Positions 48,401-50,411 of a stretch of DNA of 64,000 bases are shown one piece after another. The DNA comes from Muricea muricata. Lineage: Eukaryota > Cnidaria > Anthozoa > Malacalcyonacea > Plexauridae. The DNA is taken from assembly GCA_963855995.1 (NCBI GenBank), contig OY979718.1, forward strand, positions 28,863,282 through 28,927,281, in the 5' to 3' direction. Made by a program: the position numbers and the translations under genes. The notes beneath the pieces were generated by a model that made no database searches, was not told the DNA's origin, and worked only from the letters and a program-made list of their open reading frames with translations. Position 1 is the first letter of the stretch. Each line of letters starts with the position of its first letter.

Positions 48401-48578
48401 TTAACGCCACATATTTTTGACAGCTCTATTACGCAAGACAAACTTAATTTGGTTAATAATTGTGATTTCGTTTTGAGAGATATACAAATAATTATCAAGT
48501 CATCTTACCCGAAAGTTTCTGAAAAAGTCTCTGGCGAGCCTCGTTCGAAGATCTTGGGGTTCGGAAGTTATCAATCCA
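3341..48578 (-). CDS. C2CD5: C2CD5 (CDP138)-like gene, seven internal exons over 45 kb
   Basis: Seven minus-strand exons join in phase with GT-AG borders and give about 235 residues: Z 48509-48578, A 47487-47547, B 13276-13431, X 10040-10134, C 9314-9414, D 8335-8443, E 3341-3455. The product matches my memory of animal C2CD5 in order and wording ([78 protein letters not shown]). C2CD5 is a cytosolic and membrane-associated protein with an N-terminal C2 domain, known in mammals for insulin-stimulated GLUT4 traffic. The GGNAVxGY and GCHAVVGY boxes belong to its repeated YbjQ-like domains. The C2-domain exons upstream of Z and the exons after E were not found and may lie outside the window. Splice phases are 1, 2, 2, 1, 0 and 1 between successive exons. 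I see no stop or frameshift, so the gene is probably live. The family name is from memory, not a search. Confidence 0.88.
3511..4427. repeat. Left arm of a 0.9-kb inverted duplication
   Basis: This stretch is the reverse complement of 6755-7611 with scattered changes and small indels. Shared strings include AGCTGCTGACCTGGCA and GGTCACCCACGAGGA. A run of C at 3907-3917 is an insertion relative to the other arm. Both arms and the 2.3-kb spacer lie in the C2CD5 intron between exons D and E, so the whole is probably one foldback-type transposon of about 4.1 kb. Confidence 0.8.
3901..4107 (-). CDS. Short conserved reading frame in the inverted-duplication arm
   Basis: ATG at 4107 in a fair Kozak context opens a 68-codon frame: [16 protein letters not shown], then [18 protein letters not shown], then [14 protein letters not shown], and ends after a G-run. 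The copy in the other arm preserves the same frame over most of its length, with several changes at third positions, which suggests past coding constraint. In the other arm a GTAAGTG follows directly after the codons for FLRG, so this may be a first exon. I do not recognise the protein. Function unknown; the confidence is that it was once coding. Confidence 0.35.
   Translation of the reverse strand: MATILASCRWFKIEDKVVGTVSEQVETGQNCSLVICDYGNVQELCDTRANKKENMAEIVFLRGAGGGK
4428..6754. other. Spacer between the inverted arms; no gene recognised
   Basis: Contains a small hairpin TTCGCCTTCGGCGAA (4785-4800 area), very A-rich low-complexity DNA at about 4930-5110, and a possible tRNA-derived SINE near 5300-5540. 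A pyrimidine tract ending CAG at 5661 and a GTAAGT near 5934 could bound an exon, but no frame between them looks coding. Open frames at 6092-6414 on both strands have no recognisable content. Confidence 0.5.
5300..5540 (+). repeat. Possible tRNA-derived SINE
   Basis: GGCTGAGTAGCTCAGT resembles a pol III A box, and about 40 bases on GTGCTCGACTG resembles a weak B box. The following text (ACGCCTAATGCTCACCTGAC) looks like a SINE body. No target duplication was identified, so the call is weak. Confidence 0.3.
6755..7611. repeat. Right arm of the 0.9-kb inverted duplication
   Basis: Reverse-complement partner of 3511-4427. On the plus strand an ATG at 6991 opens [16 protein letters not shown], matching the frame in the left arm but broken by two in-frame TAA codons. 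A GTAAGT at 7197 follows the codons for the last shared residues, and a tract ending TTTTTTTTAG lies near 7300. Homology stops sharply near 7611. Confidence 0.75.
7612..8334. other. Intronic DNA; possible transposase trace
   Basis: No gene supported. Plus-strand frames near 7890-8110 read [10 protein letters not shown] and [16 protein letters not shown], which faintly resemble Tc1/mariner transposase text (TDE box and following strand), but stops and the lack of further motifs leave this unproven. The last bases run into the donor of C2CD5 exon D. Confidence 0.25.
8335..8443 (-). CDS. C2CD5: C2CD5 exon D
   Basis: Acceptor TTTATTTTTTCAG precedes the exon, which starts in phase 0 and reads [15 protein letters not shown], then [18 protein letters not shown]. 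The donor is GTATAG (8329-8334), phase 1, which fits the start of exon E exactly (a split Asp codon). Family members usually show FPPGF where this copy has FPPRF. Confidence 0.9.
8444..9313. other. C2CD5 intron C-D
   Basis: No gene. A GCGCGAGCCGAAGGCGAACGG string near 8590 resembles the apex of the palindromic elements elsewhere in the window. A 21-base near-duplicate (GTGCCATATAGAATAAAATGC) lies at about 9132-9173. Confidence 0.5.
9314..9414 (-). CDS. C2CD5: C2CD5 exon C (linker)
   Basis: Acceptor ATATTTAG, donor GTAAGT (9308-9313). The exon reads [16 protein letters not shown], then [10 protein letters not shown], in the position of the Ser/Gly-rich linker of the family just before the FPFFT box. 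The phase (split Asp codon at the start, phase 0 at the end) fits both neighbours. Less conserved than the other exons, so the call leans on position, splice sites and phase. Confidence 0.7.
9415..10039. other. C2CD5 intron X-C
   Basis: AT-rich, no repeat or gene recognised. The short plus-strand frame at 9325-9525 overlaps exon C and is a shadow. Confidence 0.5.
10040..10134 (-). CDS. C2CD5: C2CD5 exon X (Ser-rich linker), tentative
   Basis: With an acceptor at ATTTTAAG and a donor at GTTCAC, both weak, this 95-bp exon reads [18 protein letters not shown], then [13 protein letters not shown]. It supplies the phase change (2 to 1) needed between exons B and C, and its Ser/Lys-rich text fits the family's variable linker. 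A stronger-looking CAG acceptor five bases downstream would not keep the frame. A transcript is needed to settle the borders. Confidence 0.55.
10135..10866. other. C2CD5 intron B-X, part
   Basis: No gene or repeat recognised in this AT-rich stretch. Confidence 0.5.
10867..11027. repeat. Foldback element, about 160 bp
   Basis: Near-perfect palindrome: GTAATAGTATGG at one end pairs with CCATACTATTAC at the other, and ACAAGCACGAGTGAG pairs with CTCACGAGTGCTTGT. The apex is AGTCCGAAGGACGAGT. It lies 300 bp downstream of the Crypton-like ORF, but no link between them is shown. No clear target duplication. Confidence 0.8.
11327..12658 (-). pseudogene. Crypton-like tyrosine recombinase, one in-frame TAG
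   Basis: A single frame of 443 codons runs from ATG 12658 (MAGASSERF) to a stop at 11327-11329, broken only by a TAG at 12155-12157. All tyrosine-recombinase residues are visible: Arg in GLRGRQEH just after the stop, H-x-x-R in NHSARKTLV, His in KVTGHRNLQ and the nucleophile Tyr in LDDYDEGDE. The N-terminal half is helical and charged (core-binding part, [19 protein letters not shown]). This pattern fits Crypton transposons and their domesticated relatives (KIAA1958-type), which cut and rejoin DNA through a 3'-phosphotyrosine. The break sits between the core-binding half and the catalytic half. It may be a recent mutation, a recoded stop or a sequencing error. It lies in the C2CD5 intron B-X in the same orientation. 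Confidence 0.75.
12724..12828. repeat. 21-bp tandem repeat, five units
   Basis: Five units of GTTGTTACAGATTTTTGCAC plus T, the first slightly diverged. It starts 66 bp upstream of the recombinase ATG, and CCAAT strings lie on both sides (12713 and 12859 areas), so it could be part of that element's promoter. Inference only. Confidence 0.85.
12973..13112. repeat. Small inverted-repeat element (MITE-like)
   Basis: GGTAGCCCAATAATTGATGG at the left pairs with CATCAATTGTTGGGCTACC-type text at the right, and a second block (TTTTTGGTTCAATAAA against TTAAACCAAAAA) lies inside. Total about 140 bp, AT-rich loop. Confidence 0.7.
13276..13431 (-). CDS. C2CD5: C2CD5 exon B
   Basis: Acceptor TCCTTCATCACCAG, donor GTAAGTAT. 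It starts with one base that completes the split Gly codon left by exon A 34 kb away, and reads [20 protein letters not shown], then [19 protein letters not shown] and [10 protein letters not shown]. The join gives the conserved [16 protein letters not shown] text without a gap, which is the main evidence that the 34-kb gap is one intron. Ends in phase 2. Confidence 0.9.
13432..14604. other. Start of the 34-kb C2CD5 intron; no gene recognised
   Basis: A minus-strand frame at 14233-14451 reads [19 protein letters not shown], then [18 protein letters not shown]. It looks protein-like but has no recognisable family, start codon or splice borders. Nothing else stands out. Confidence 0.35.
14605..15097. 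mobile_element. MITE of about 490 bp
   Basis: Terminal inverted repeats of about 32 bp with the core AAAGGGAAATGGCAACAAAA; an inner pair, ATATCTG/CAGATAT next to CAAAATTTTTATA, lies just inside. The interior holds two copies of a CCAAGATGG/CCATCTTGG string and no ORF. Single ends of the same type occur at 24711 and 32750. Confidence 0.75.
15098..17156. other. No gene recognised
   Basis: A minus-strand frame at 15258-15467 reads [20 protein letters not shown], then [20 protein letters not shown]. It has protein-like composition but no family I know. Frames at 15450-15695 and 15978-16330 show no motifs. The rest is AT-rich intronic DNA. Confidence 0.35.
17167..17396. mobile_element. 230-bp foldback MITE with 10-bp target duplication
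   Basis: Ends are GGTCATGGCTTTATAG and its exact complement; the two arms of about 100 bp pair with few mismatches around the apex GCGAGCCCGAAGGGCGAG. The element is flanked by GATTAGGGAG on both sides (17157-17166 and 17397-17406). A 9-10 bp duplication is typical of Mutator-like elements, so it may be a non-autonomous MULE; that step is inference. Confidence 0.9.
17564..21249 (+). pseudogene. Decayed multi-domain gene of an uncharacterised repeat-borne family
   Basis: Pieces in order: MSRKSG (17564), an intron 17580-17674 (GTAAGG to TTAG), then [19 protein letters not shown] and [13 protein letters not shown]; a coiled-coil stretch ([20 protein letters not shown], about 18500-18600); [20 protein letters not shown]; the core [56 protein letters not shown] and [18 protein letters not shown] (to 19305); [20 protein letters not shown] and [19 protein letters not shown] (to 19832); DHLEGGKY and [25 protein letters not shown]; and two Tudor-like repeats ([11 protein letters not shown]...LFIRYDGYD, then [13 protein letters not shown]) ending at 21249. 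The Asp residues in HSDG and MSDR could be part of an RNase H-like DDE core, so it may be a transposase. Several frameshifts and stops (near 17968, 18100, 18674, 19303, 19470, 19874, 20238, 21007) show it is dead. I recall related proteins, without a named function, from corals, fish and molluscs. Confidence 0.65.
21308..21495. repeat. Two-unit tandem duplication
   Basis: AATGCGCAACTGGCTGC and AAAAAGTTCCAACCAG each occur twice (near 21313/21416 and 21396/21475), giving two diverged units of about 100 and 80 bp just after the decayed gene. Confidence 0.7.
21496..22186. other. No gene recognised
   Basis: AT-rich intronic DNA without a repeat or ORF that I can assign. Confidence 0.5.
22187..22484. 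promoter_or_regulatory. Cluster of CRE-like sites and an RFX-type palindrome
   Basis: GACGTCAT, TGACATCA and TGATGACGTCA lie within 22190-22223; TGACGTC and TGATGTCA follow near 22353-22372, and TGACGT again at 22454. GTTGCCATGGCAAC at 22467-22480 is a perfect palindrome matching the RFX X-box consensus, and CCATGGTAAC at 22379 is a half-match. Whether any factor binds here is unknown; it could also be part of a repeat. Confidence 0.4.
22485..23123. other. No gene recognised
   Basis: Short frames on both strands without motifs. No repeat identified. Confidence 0.4.
23124..23181. repeat. GACT/CACT microsatellite
   Basis: Tandem tetranucleotide run, first ACTG then ACTC type. Confidence 0.9.
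23430..24063 (-). pseudogene. RT C-terminal remnant with GIY-YIG-like domain
   Basis: Reading the minus strand: [18 protein letters not shown], then [20 protein letters not shown] and [18 protein letters not shown] (24063 to about 23860); [17 protein letters not shown] (near 23715-23660), a GIY-YIG-type nuclease start; and [20 protein letters not shown] (near 23570-23500), a Cys pair that follows the nuclease in this family. Several frameshifts separate the parts. It matches my memory of a cnidarian RT family whose catalytic part resembles the pieces at 2640-3075. Confidence 0.6.
24187..24258 (+). repeat. tRNA-like sequence, probably a SINE head
   Basis: TAGCTCAATTGG fits the A box and AGTTCAAATCC the B box of a pol III promoter. 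The D arm (GCTC-loop-GAGC) pairs perfectly and the T arm has one mismatch, but the anticodon stem and the acceptor stem do not pair well. That makes a functional tRNA unlikely and a tRNA-derived SINE or pseudo-tRNA more likely. Confidence 0.6.
24259..24710. other. No gene recognised
   Basis: Frames at 24259-24368 and 24510-24716 carry no known motif. Confidence 0.4.
24711..24744. repeat. Single MITE end
   Basis: CTTAAAGGACAATGGCAATA followed by AAAAATTTTATTG matches the terminal repeat of the MITE at 14605-15097. I found no partner end nearby. Confidence 0.5.
24990..25203. repeat. Array of six hairpins with a shared GGGGTTAAGATCCCC apex
   Basis: The apex starts at 24996 (variant GGGATTAAGATTCCC), 25027, 25062, 25103, 25134 and 25169; spacings are 31, 35, 41, 31 and 35, so the array is a 107-bp unit of three hairpins present twice. 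The arms outside the apex differ between hairpins but stay complementary within each one: TGTCCAA pairs with TTGGACA, and AATGTTAGA with TCTAACATT. That points to selection for, or generation by, pairing. No cas genes, and the spacers are duplicated, so this is not a CRISPR. Confidence 0.85.
25204..26439. other. No gene recognised
   Basis: Frames at 25225-25645 lie on both strands without motifs. T-rich runs occur near 25610 and 25660. Nothing assignable. Confidence 0.4.
26440..27091 (-). pseudogene. Gag-like or SAP-domain protein remnant
   Basis: ATG at 27091 opens [17 protein letters not shown], a TGA at 27038-27040, then in the same frame [28 protein letters not shown] and [14 protein letters not shown] to a TAA at 26846. 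The [16 protein letters not shown] text fits a SAP (DNA-binding helix-extended-helix) motif. In other frames [19 protein letters not shown] and [10 protein letters not shown] follow down to about 26440. Base composition is richer in G+C than the surroundings. It resembles the first ORF of a retroelement, but no RT is linked to it. Confidence 0.4.
27092..27684. other. No gene recognised
   Basis: AT-rich; a CGCCATCTTGG string near 27582 and GCGTAAATGGCTGGGT near 27632 are shared with the MITE-related stretch at 32.5-32.75 kb, so a diverged copy may lie here. Confidence 0.35.
27685..27980. repeat. Foldback element, about 300 bp
   Basis: ACAGCCGGTTTAAAGTGAAT pairs with the complement ending at 27972. 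Paired blocks continue inward (GTAAATCACTT, ATCAAATTAG, AAATTTGTTTTA) to a centre at CATAGGCCACTGATG. Arms are about 140 bp with small indels. Confidence 0.8.
27981..28439. other. No gene recognised
   Basis: AT-rich DNA. Only the TA that precedes the mariner-like element at 28440 is notable. Confidence 0.5.
28771..29945 (-). CDS. PLE reverse transcriptase/GIY-YIG, 5'-truncated (left copy)
   Basis: The frame enters from the junction near 29940 and reads [18 protein letters not shown], then [19 protein letters not shown] (RT motif B), [12 protein letters not shown] (motif C with both Asp), [15 protein letters not shown], and ends with the endonuclease start [20 protein letters not shown] and HTRISEHLG (GIY-YIG, here Y-V-G with the following Arg), then the Cys/His-free tail [16 protein letters not shown] motif A, with the first catalytic Asp, and everything upstream are missing, so it cannot be active alone. 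No stop or frameshift is present in about 390 codons, which suggests a recent insertion. Confidence 0.85.
29946..30805 (+). CDS. PLE GIY-YIG part (right copy)
   Basis: Same protein as the left copy from [18 protein letters not shown] to the end, almost identical (one visible change: TGSFTNF against TGLFTNF). It lacks motifs B and C. The near identity shows that both arms were made in one event or are kept alike by conversion. Confidence 0.85.
31848..32191. other. No gene recognised
   Basis: AT-rich intronic DNA right of the mariner-like element. Confidence 0.5.
32192..32425 (+). pseudogene. THAP-domain fragment
   Basis: ATG at 32192 opens [18 protein letters not shown], then CFFRFPSLQ; after a frameshift near 32290 the text goes on [19 protein letters not shown], then [14 protein letters not shown]. 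This is the THAP pattern (V-x-G-C, F-R-F-P, W/F-x-x-x-C-x-R, C-x-x-H, F-E-P), with the third zinc ligand Cys replaced by Phe before S-L-H. THAP domains bind DNA in P-element-type transposases and host factors. The rest of the protein is not recognisable. Confidence 0.6.
32426..33458. other. MITE-related DNA and unassigned sequence
   Basis: A single terminal repeat of the 14.6-kb MITE type lies at 32716-32750 (TTGTTGCCATTGTCCTTTAA), with a CGCCAAGATGGCCGC string 150 bp left of it. Nothing recognisable between 32751 and 33458. Confidence 0.45.
33459..35628 (-). pseudogene. Mutator-like transposase remnant with DEDDh exonuclease and SWIM parts
   Basis: Read on the minus strand: [20 protein letters not shown] and [19 protein letters not shown] (35628-35400); GWQKRG-like text with two stops at 35375-35380, then [49 protein letters not shown] and [10 protein letters not shown] (to 35090); [29 protein letters not shown] (to 34700); [33 protein letters not shown]; then an exonuclease start [20 protein letters not shown] (34200-34080) with ASKVNNFT further on; finally a SWIM zinc finger [20 protein letters not shown] (33600-33540). 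The first part matches my memory of the animal Mutator-like transposase family. At least four frameshifts or stops show it is dead. Its N-terminal part lies at 39096-39206, beyond a retrotransposon. Confidence 0.7.
35629..39095 (-). mobile_element. Non-LTR retrotransposon, near full length
   Basis: The element holds one intact ORF (35840-39055), a 3' UTR of about 190 bp, and ends in an (AAT)n tail at 35629-35665. It lies inside the Mutator-like pseudogene: the transposase text stops at about 39096 and resumes at about 35628. The exact ends and any target duplication are not clear to me. CR1/L2-type by protein content and short-repeat tail. Confidence 0.8.
35840..39055 (-). CDS. Endonuclease-reverse transcriptase with N-terminal 2A-like motif, intact
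   Basis: 1071 codons from ATG 39055, no break. Residues 11-25 are hydrophobic ([15 protein letters not shown]). Residues 81-100 end in [14 protein letters not shown], a 2A-like peptide, which in related elements makes ribosomes skip the last Gly-Pro bond; here Ser stands where the usual Glu of D-V-E-x-N-P-G-P would be. An apurinic-type endonuclease spans about 142-365 (HQNIRG, SETHI, GCIYRPP, GDMN, SDHD). The RT spans about 585-900: [17 protein letters not shown] (Asp724), [16 protein letters not shown] (Asp813 and 814), TYLGTTLD. The C-terminal part has no nuclease motif. The complete frame and intact catalytic residues make this the youngest-looking element in the window and perhaps a live one. 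It copies its RNA into a nicked genomic target. Confidence 0.92.
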   Translation of the reverse strand: MAVSTLTQRSCYLVVVLLFWTLWKFRRDSKSLYSNGSLFTAFKLDMKQFPGRNSGLPRQSCNSKLSTLVKFRAGLLLTRTSLTAAGLILLAGDVSSNPGPVFSATSEVQAENLSFSSRVENYCNETCPEPNSLAGLTKMKGVNIFHQNIRGLFGKMANLSTVFELGKDIDIYTLSETHIVNNSEFDNDKLYQIPGYHFVKKNRPSGQHGGVAAYISNKLQWKERPDIKSESLECIWIEIFPVKAKSFLVGCIYRPPDSFLYHLKDFNKLFECMLSIVNELKMETILMGDMNINYLKKSDHQELKDIINIAGLKQIIDSPTRVTTESSTLIDIILTNSEQNIAKWKVVPLSLSDHDCVGCVRKLNNRKYTGKTIKIRNYSNYNSTEFCKDINAENWHKLYLIQSVNEAWAFMEDLLMRNINKHAPIIEKRVKGRFCPWLSPELKNLMNTRDKLHRKARKTNTETDWIAYKQLKNRCNNAVKQAKYEYHRNLQDETCNNPKKFWRVIKNIFPKASSKQTSLDEDCTTDTKTVANKFCKFFSTMAFKLKQKSMPLRNFTWGKPPAQSKVRTNKQFEFTYVSKIFVEKQLKALKRGKSPGHDNIPPGILKDAASELATPLSYIINLSLRTGVVPSKWKIAKVTPIHKSGPTSSFDNYRPISVLPILSKILERAAHKQLTEFLESNNLLSRNQFGYRKRRSTEYATALFTDNIRKEADTGNLVGAIFVDLSKAFDTLSHSILLVKLESYGIVGIEHKWFSDYLFQRKQVCSYKNTLSDEFALTCGVPQGSILGPVLFLLYLNDLEENLIHSRAVLFADDTVLYVADPSFSTIESKLNADLKNLYKYFTENELVINLKKNKTESMLFGTAKRLSSCPDELDLRYHDTKIISTTTYTYLGTTLDKTLNMGENFRVTYRKLSSKLRLLSSLKPCLTKKSLGMIYQGIILPTVLFNCIVNLNYSNTQLTMLESIDCRVQKILGEKRPSTLNEIHKHAVLLVKKCMLGVTNEHFSDYFTLKVHDKPTRNNGALLCIPKVKLNLAKSGFFSMGVKIFNALPIEIRRTESFSDFRNRVKHLYL
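39096..39206 (-). pseudogene. N-terminal piece of the split Mutator-like transposase
   Basis: Minus-strand frame [20 protein letters not shown], then [15 protein letters not shown]. It precedes, in this protein family as I remember it, the [17 protein letters not shown] text found 3.5 kb away at 35.6 kb. The C-x-x-C/H-like NCGHVN may be half of a zinc site. Together with 33459-35628 it shows that the retrotransposon inserted into this gene. Confidence 0.6.
39207..40891. other. No gene recognised
   Basis: A minus-strand frame starting with ATG 39856 ([20 protein letters not shown], then [17 protein letters not shown], to 39713) has a good Kozak context and basic composition but no known family. 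It could be a first exon or chance. The frames at 40193-40453 and 40612-40833 have no motifs. Confidence 0.35.
40892..41341 (+). pseudogene. Tyrosine recombinase, core-binding half (split gene)
   Basis: ATG at 40892 ([19 protein letters not shown]). In shifting frames the text goes on [20 protein letters not shown], then [11 protein letters not shown], then [20 protein letters not shown] and LGKHHLVTG. This is the SAM-like core-binding domain of tyrosine recombinases found in many invertebrate elements. Stops (two TAGs after the codons for IMAS, one after YLD) and frameshifts show it is dead. The catalytic half lies at 45410-46052, after a CR1-like insertion. Confidence 0.65.
41443..42217 (+). 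pseudogene. CR1-like ORF1, coiled coil plus RNA-binding part
   Basis: ATG at 41443 ([19 protein letters not shown]) begins a coiled coil of about 88 residues. A TAA at 41707-41709 is followed in frame by [19 protein letters not shown], a box typical of retrotransposon ORF1 RNA-binding domains. After a frameshift come [20 protein letters not shown], then [19 protein letters not shown] and [15 protein letters not shown]. The protein would coat element RNA. One stop and at least one frameshift make it inactive. Confidence 0.6.
42266..45162 (+). pseudogene. CR1-like ORF2, endonuclease and RT with several breaks
   Basis: ATG 42266 begins the frame. The endonuclease shows [30 protein letters not shown], then after a frameshift MGDFNLNLL, and later DLSDHLP. 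The RT shows [18 protein letters not shown], a TAG at 43899-43901, [50 protein letters not shown], and after a frameshift [15 protein letters not shown] and the C-terminal [10 protein letters not shown]. Catalytic Asp residues are kept, so the breaks are fairly recent: about three frameshifts and one stop. Confidence 0.85.
45410..46052 (+). pseudogene. Tyrosine recombinase, catalytic half (split gene)
   Basis: [17 protein letters not shown], a [12 protein letters not shown], then [13 protein letters not shown] (catalytic Arg), [15 protein letters not shown] after a frameshift, [30 protein letters not shown] (H-x-x-R), [16 protein letters not shown] (Trp and the nucleophile Tyr). All five catalytic positions are readable. 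Joined with 40892-41341 it is one recombinase of about 350 residues. The inverted repeats just downstream (46180-46429) could be the element's end. Confidence 0.75.
46180..46429. repeat. 80-bp inverted repeats downstream of the recombinase
   Basis: AATTGAACGAGACTTACCTG pairs with the complement ending at 46429; the paired text continues through GAAGTCGAAGTTT and GGGATTCTAT to GAGTCACAT. A third, partial copy (GATGACAAGATAGAATTC) lies at 46158-46176. This arrangement recalls the terminal or split repeats of tyrosine-recombinase elements, but the link is inference. Confidence 0.7.
46430..47224. other. No gene recognised
   Basis: A minus-strand frame near 47060-46915 reads [20 protein letters not shown], then [18 protein letters not shown], after one stop. 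It looks protein-like but I know no family. The rest is AT-rich. Confidence 0.3.
47225..47449 (-). pseudogene. Unknown protein-like frame in the 34-kb intron
   Basis: A 74-codon open frame reads [20 protein letters not shown], then [20 protein letters not shown], then [20 protein letters not shown]. Composition and the Cys cluster look like real protein, but it lies just inside the donor of C2CD5 exon A, so it cannot be part of that mRNA if exon A joins exon B. Probably a remnant of a transposon-borne ORF, or chance. Confidence 0.2.
47487..47547 (-). CDS. C2CD5: C2CD5 exon A
   Basis: Acceptor ATATTTTCCAG, donor GTAAGA (47481-47486). The 61-bp exon reads [19 protein letters not shown], beginning and ending inside Gly codons. 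The first Gly is completed by exon Z, the last by exon B. The GGNAVIGY box is the heart of the first YbjQ-like repeat. Confidence 0.9.
47689..48143. mobile_element. MITE of about 455 bp in the C2CD5 intron Z-A
   Basis: Terminal repeats of about 75 bp: CCTCGTCCCCAGGGTCATCT at the left, with the complement (GGGTCATC...CGAGG) at the right; AGATGACCCTGGTAAAGGCT forms an inner part. TTGCATGACAGGCAA flanks both sides (47674-47688 and 48144-48158), so the target duplication is 11-15 bp depending on where the element ends. No ORF. Confidence 0.85.
48509..48578 (-). CDS. C2CD5: C2CD5 exon Z
   Basis: Acceptor TTATTGTGTTTAG, donor GTAAGA (48503-48508). Starts in phase 0 with Trp and reads [20 protein letters not shown], then KLS and one base of the split Gly codon. 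It fits directly before exon A. The preceding exon should end with a Glu/Tyr/Gln-rich stretch; I could not find it up to the right edge. Confidence 0.9.
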
Positions 48579-48766
48579 CTAAACACAATAATTTATTAAT
48601 ATTAGCTATATTGTTGAAAACGATCTAAAAGGAAGTGAAGTACTCTCGCGATGATACGGATTAACATCAGTAGACTAATAGGATGTTTGAAAGCCAGAAA
48701 TACACAATCAATATTGCCAGGTTGATTAGTAATTGTCTGAACTTTGACATATCGTTATTAGTCAGC

Positions 48767-48832
48767 ACACGCACACGCACACGCACACGCACACGCACAC
48801 GCACACGCACACGCACACGCACACGCACACAC
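48767..48832. repeat. ACACGC microsatellite
   Basis: About ten tandem hexamers of ACACGC. Long frames here on both strands are repeat artefacts. Confidence 0.95.
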
Positions 48833-48945
48833 ATGCAGATACGATACAGTATATATATCTTCATATAATACCTCATTAAATTCTGGTCGTTTGATTGGTT
48901 GATTATGGTCACGTGATATTAAATAAAAAGTTCAATTTTTTAAGA

Positions 48946-49006
48946 GTGCAATGGAAAACGTTCCATTGCACTCATAGGAGTGCAATAGTTTTTTCCATTG
49001 CACTCT
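48946..49006. repeat. Double hairpin built from GAGTGCAATGG
   Basis: GAGTGCAATGG or its complement occurs four times in 60 bp, so either two small hairpins or one larger hairpin can form. Confidence 0.7.
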
Positions 49007-49179
49007 CACAATTCCCATCCGTCAAAAAGCTCTTTGTACGGTCTTTGCAGTTTACTTTAGGCTGGTTTCGGTCTTGAGATGAATGCGAAAGAATCCAAAT
49101 ACTAAAATACGACTCAAATGCGTATTGTTTTAAATGTCAAATAAATTGGTTTTGAAAAACAATAGTCTGGTATTATATA

Positions 49180-49342
49180 AAACAAATAACGAATGTTTTA
49201 TTAGTGCAATAGTAAGAATATTTTCACTCAGTGAAAGATTGATTGTTCCATTCAACTCGGCTATCGCCTCGTTGAATGGAACAATTAATCTTTCACCTCA
49301 TGAAATATTCTTACCATTGCTCTCATAAACATTCATTATTTG
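49180..49342. repeat. Foldback element, about 160 bp
   Basis: ACAAATAACGAATGTTTTA pairs with the right end; the inner arms (GAAAGATTGATTGTTCCATT and complement) meet at the apex GGCTATCGCC. Confidence 0.8.
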
Positions 49343-50411
49343 TATTCCATAGTACGAGAATCCCTAGACTGCAAAAACTTTTAATATGTATACTGATTTG
49401 TAGAACTGGTCAGGTCAATGCAGGTAAACAGCAGCAAACTAATACGATATTTTAAAAATCAAACGTGCTGTTCTTTTCTGCAAATTCTTGCAAATTTCAA
49501 AGTGTAGTCTTGCATTTCTAGAATACCATCATTCTGTTTTGCATGATAAAATAAAATTCCGTTCTGCATGATATATGTGCTCAAAAGCTTATAAAGCTGG
49601 TCTAGATGCCTATTTCCATGGAAACAAGCGAATTCTTTCGATTTTGGCTGACCTGCAGGGAGTTCTGACCGATTTGCAAAAGTCACATTGAAGCTTTGTC
49701 AAAAGATTCGGAAATGTCAACTACTCCTTGCAGTATTTACGAGACGGTTCAATCGGCACTTGCGGCGAACAACTGGTCGGTTTTGAAAGAGTGTTGGACT
49801 GATCTCAAAAGGAAAATCGATGCTATATCACAGTACGATTGAGCAGTTGCTGGGTGCCATCATGCGTAGCACGGACGTAAGTTTAAGCAGGAATATCAGA
49901 GCTGAGATCTGTATTTCAAAGAGCGTGCGGGATGAAAAGAACAAGTATTTTACTGCGATAAAACCTAACGTGATTTGTCAAGACTTTTTCGTTTTAGCAA
50001 TAATAAACATTATAATCGAACAAGATTCGCGACTGCGCGTGATGCATATGCATAAAAATACACCCGACTAAGATTTCGATTGCACAACATATTTGCGGTT
50101 AATGGATCAAACCTAAAGAGCAAAATGTTATTCGCTAACATGAAGAAAAGCCAGAAGTGTTTATGTAATAGTTGTGTGGGCTATAATAAAAAAATATATT
50201 ATGTAAAGGTGAAATGTCAGGTTTTATACCTATTTAGTTGTGACACAATATAAAATTATTGCTAGTACTCTAAAGTACGGCCAAAATCTCAACACAAGGC
50301 TATTAAGCATTCGGGTAATTTATATTATTCTTGAGTGTAGTCTATTACGAGTCGGTTAGACTGTGGAATAAATAATAAAAATAATTCCAACTGTAAATTT
50401 AACATATATTC
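49343..50411. other. No gene assigned; short coding-like stretch
   Basis: ATG at 49714 opens MSTTPCSIYETVQSALAANN, then WSVLKECWTDLKRKIDAISQ (42 codons). A neighbouring frame goes on LYHSTIEQLLGAIMRSTD up to a GTAAGT at 49877, as in a first exon with a frameshift. I do not recognise the protein. The minus-strand frame 49459-49686 has no motif. Confidence 0.3.

Noticed and set aside
48667..48912. Arg/Thr- or Arg/Val-repeat proteins around 48.8 kb
   Set aside because: Both are translations of the ACACGC microsatellite.
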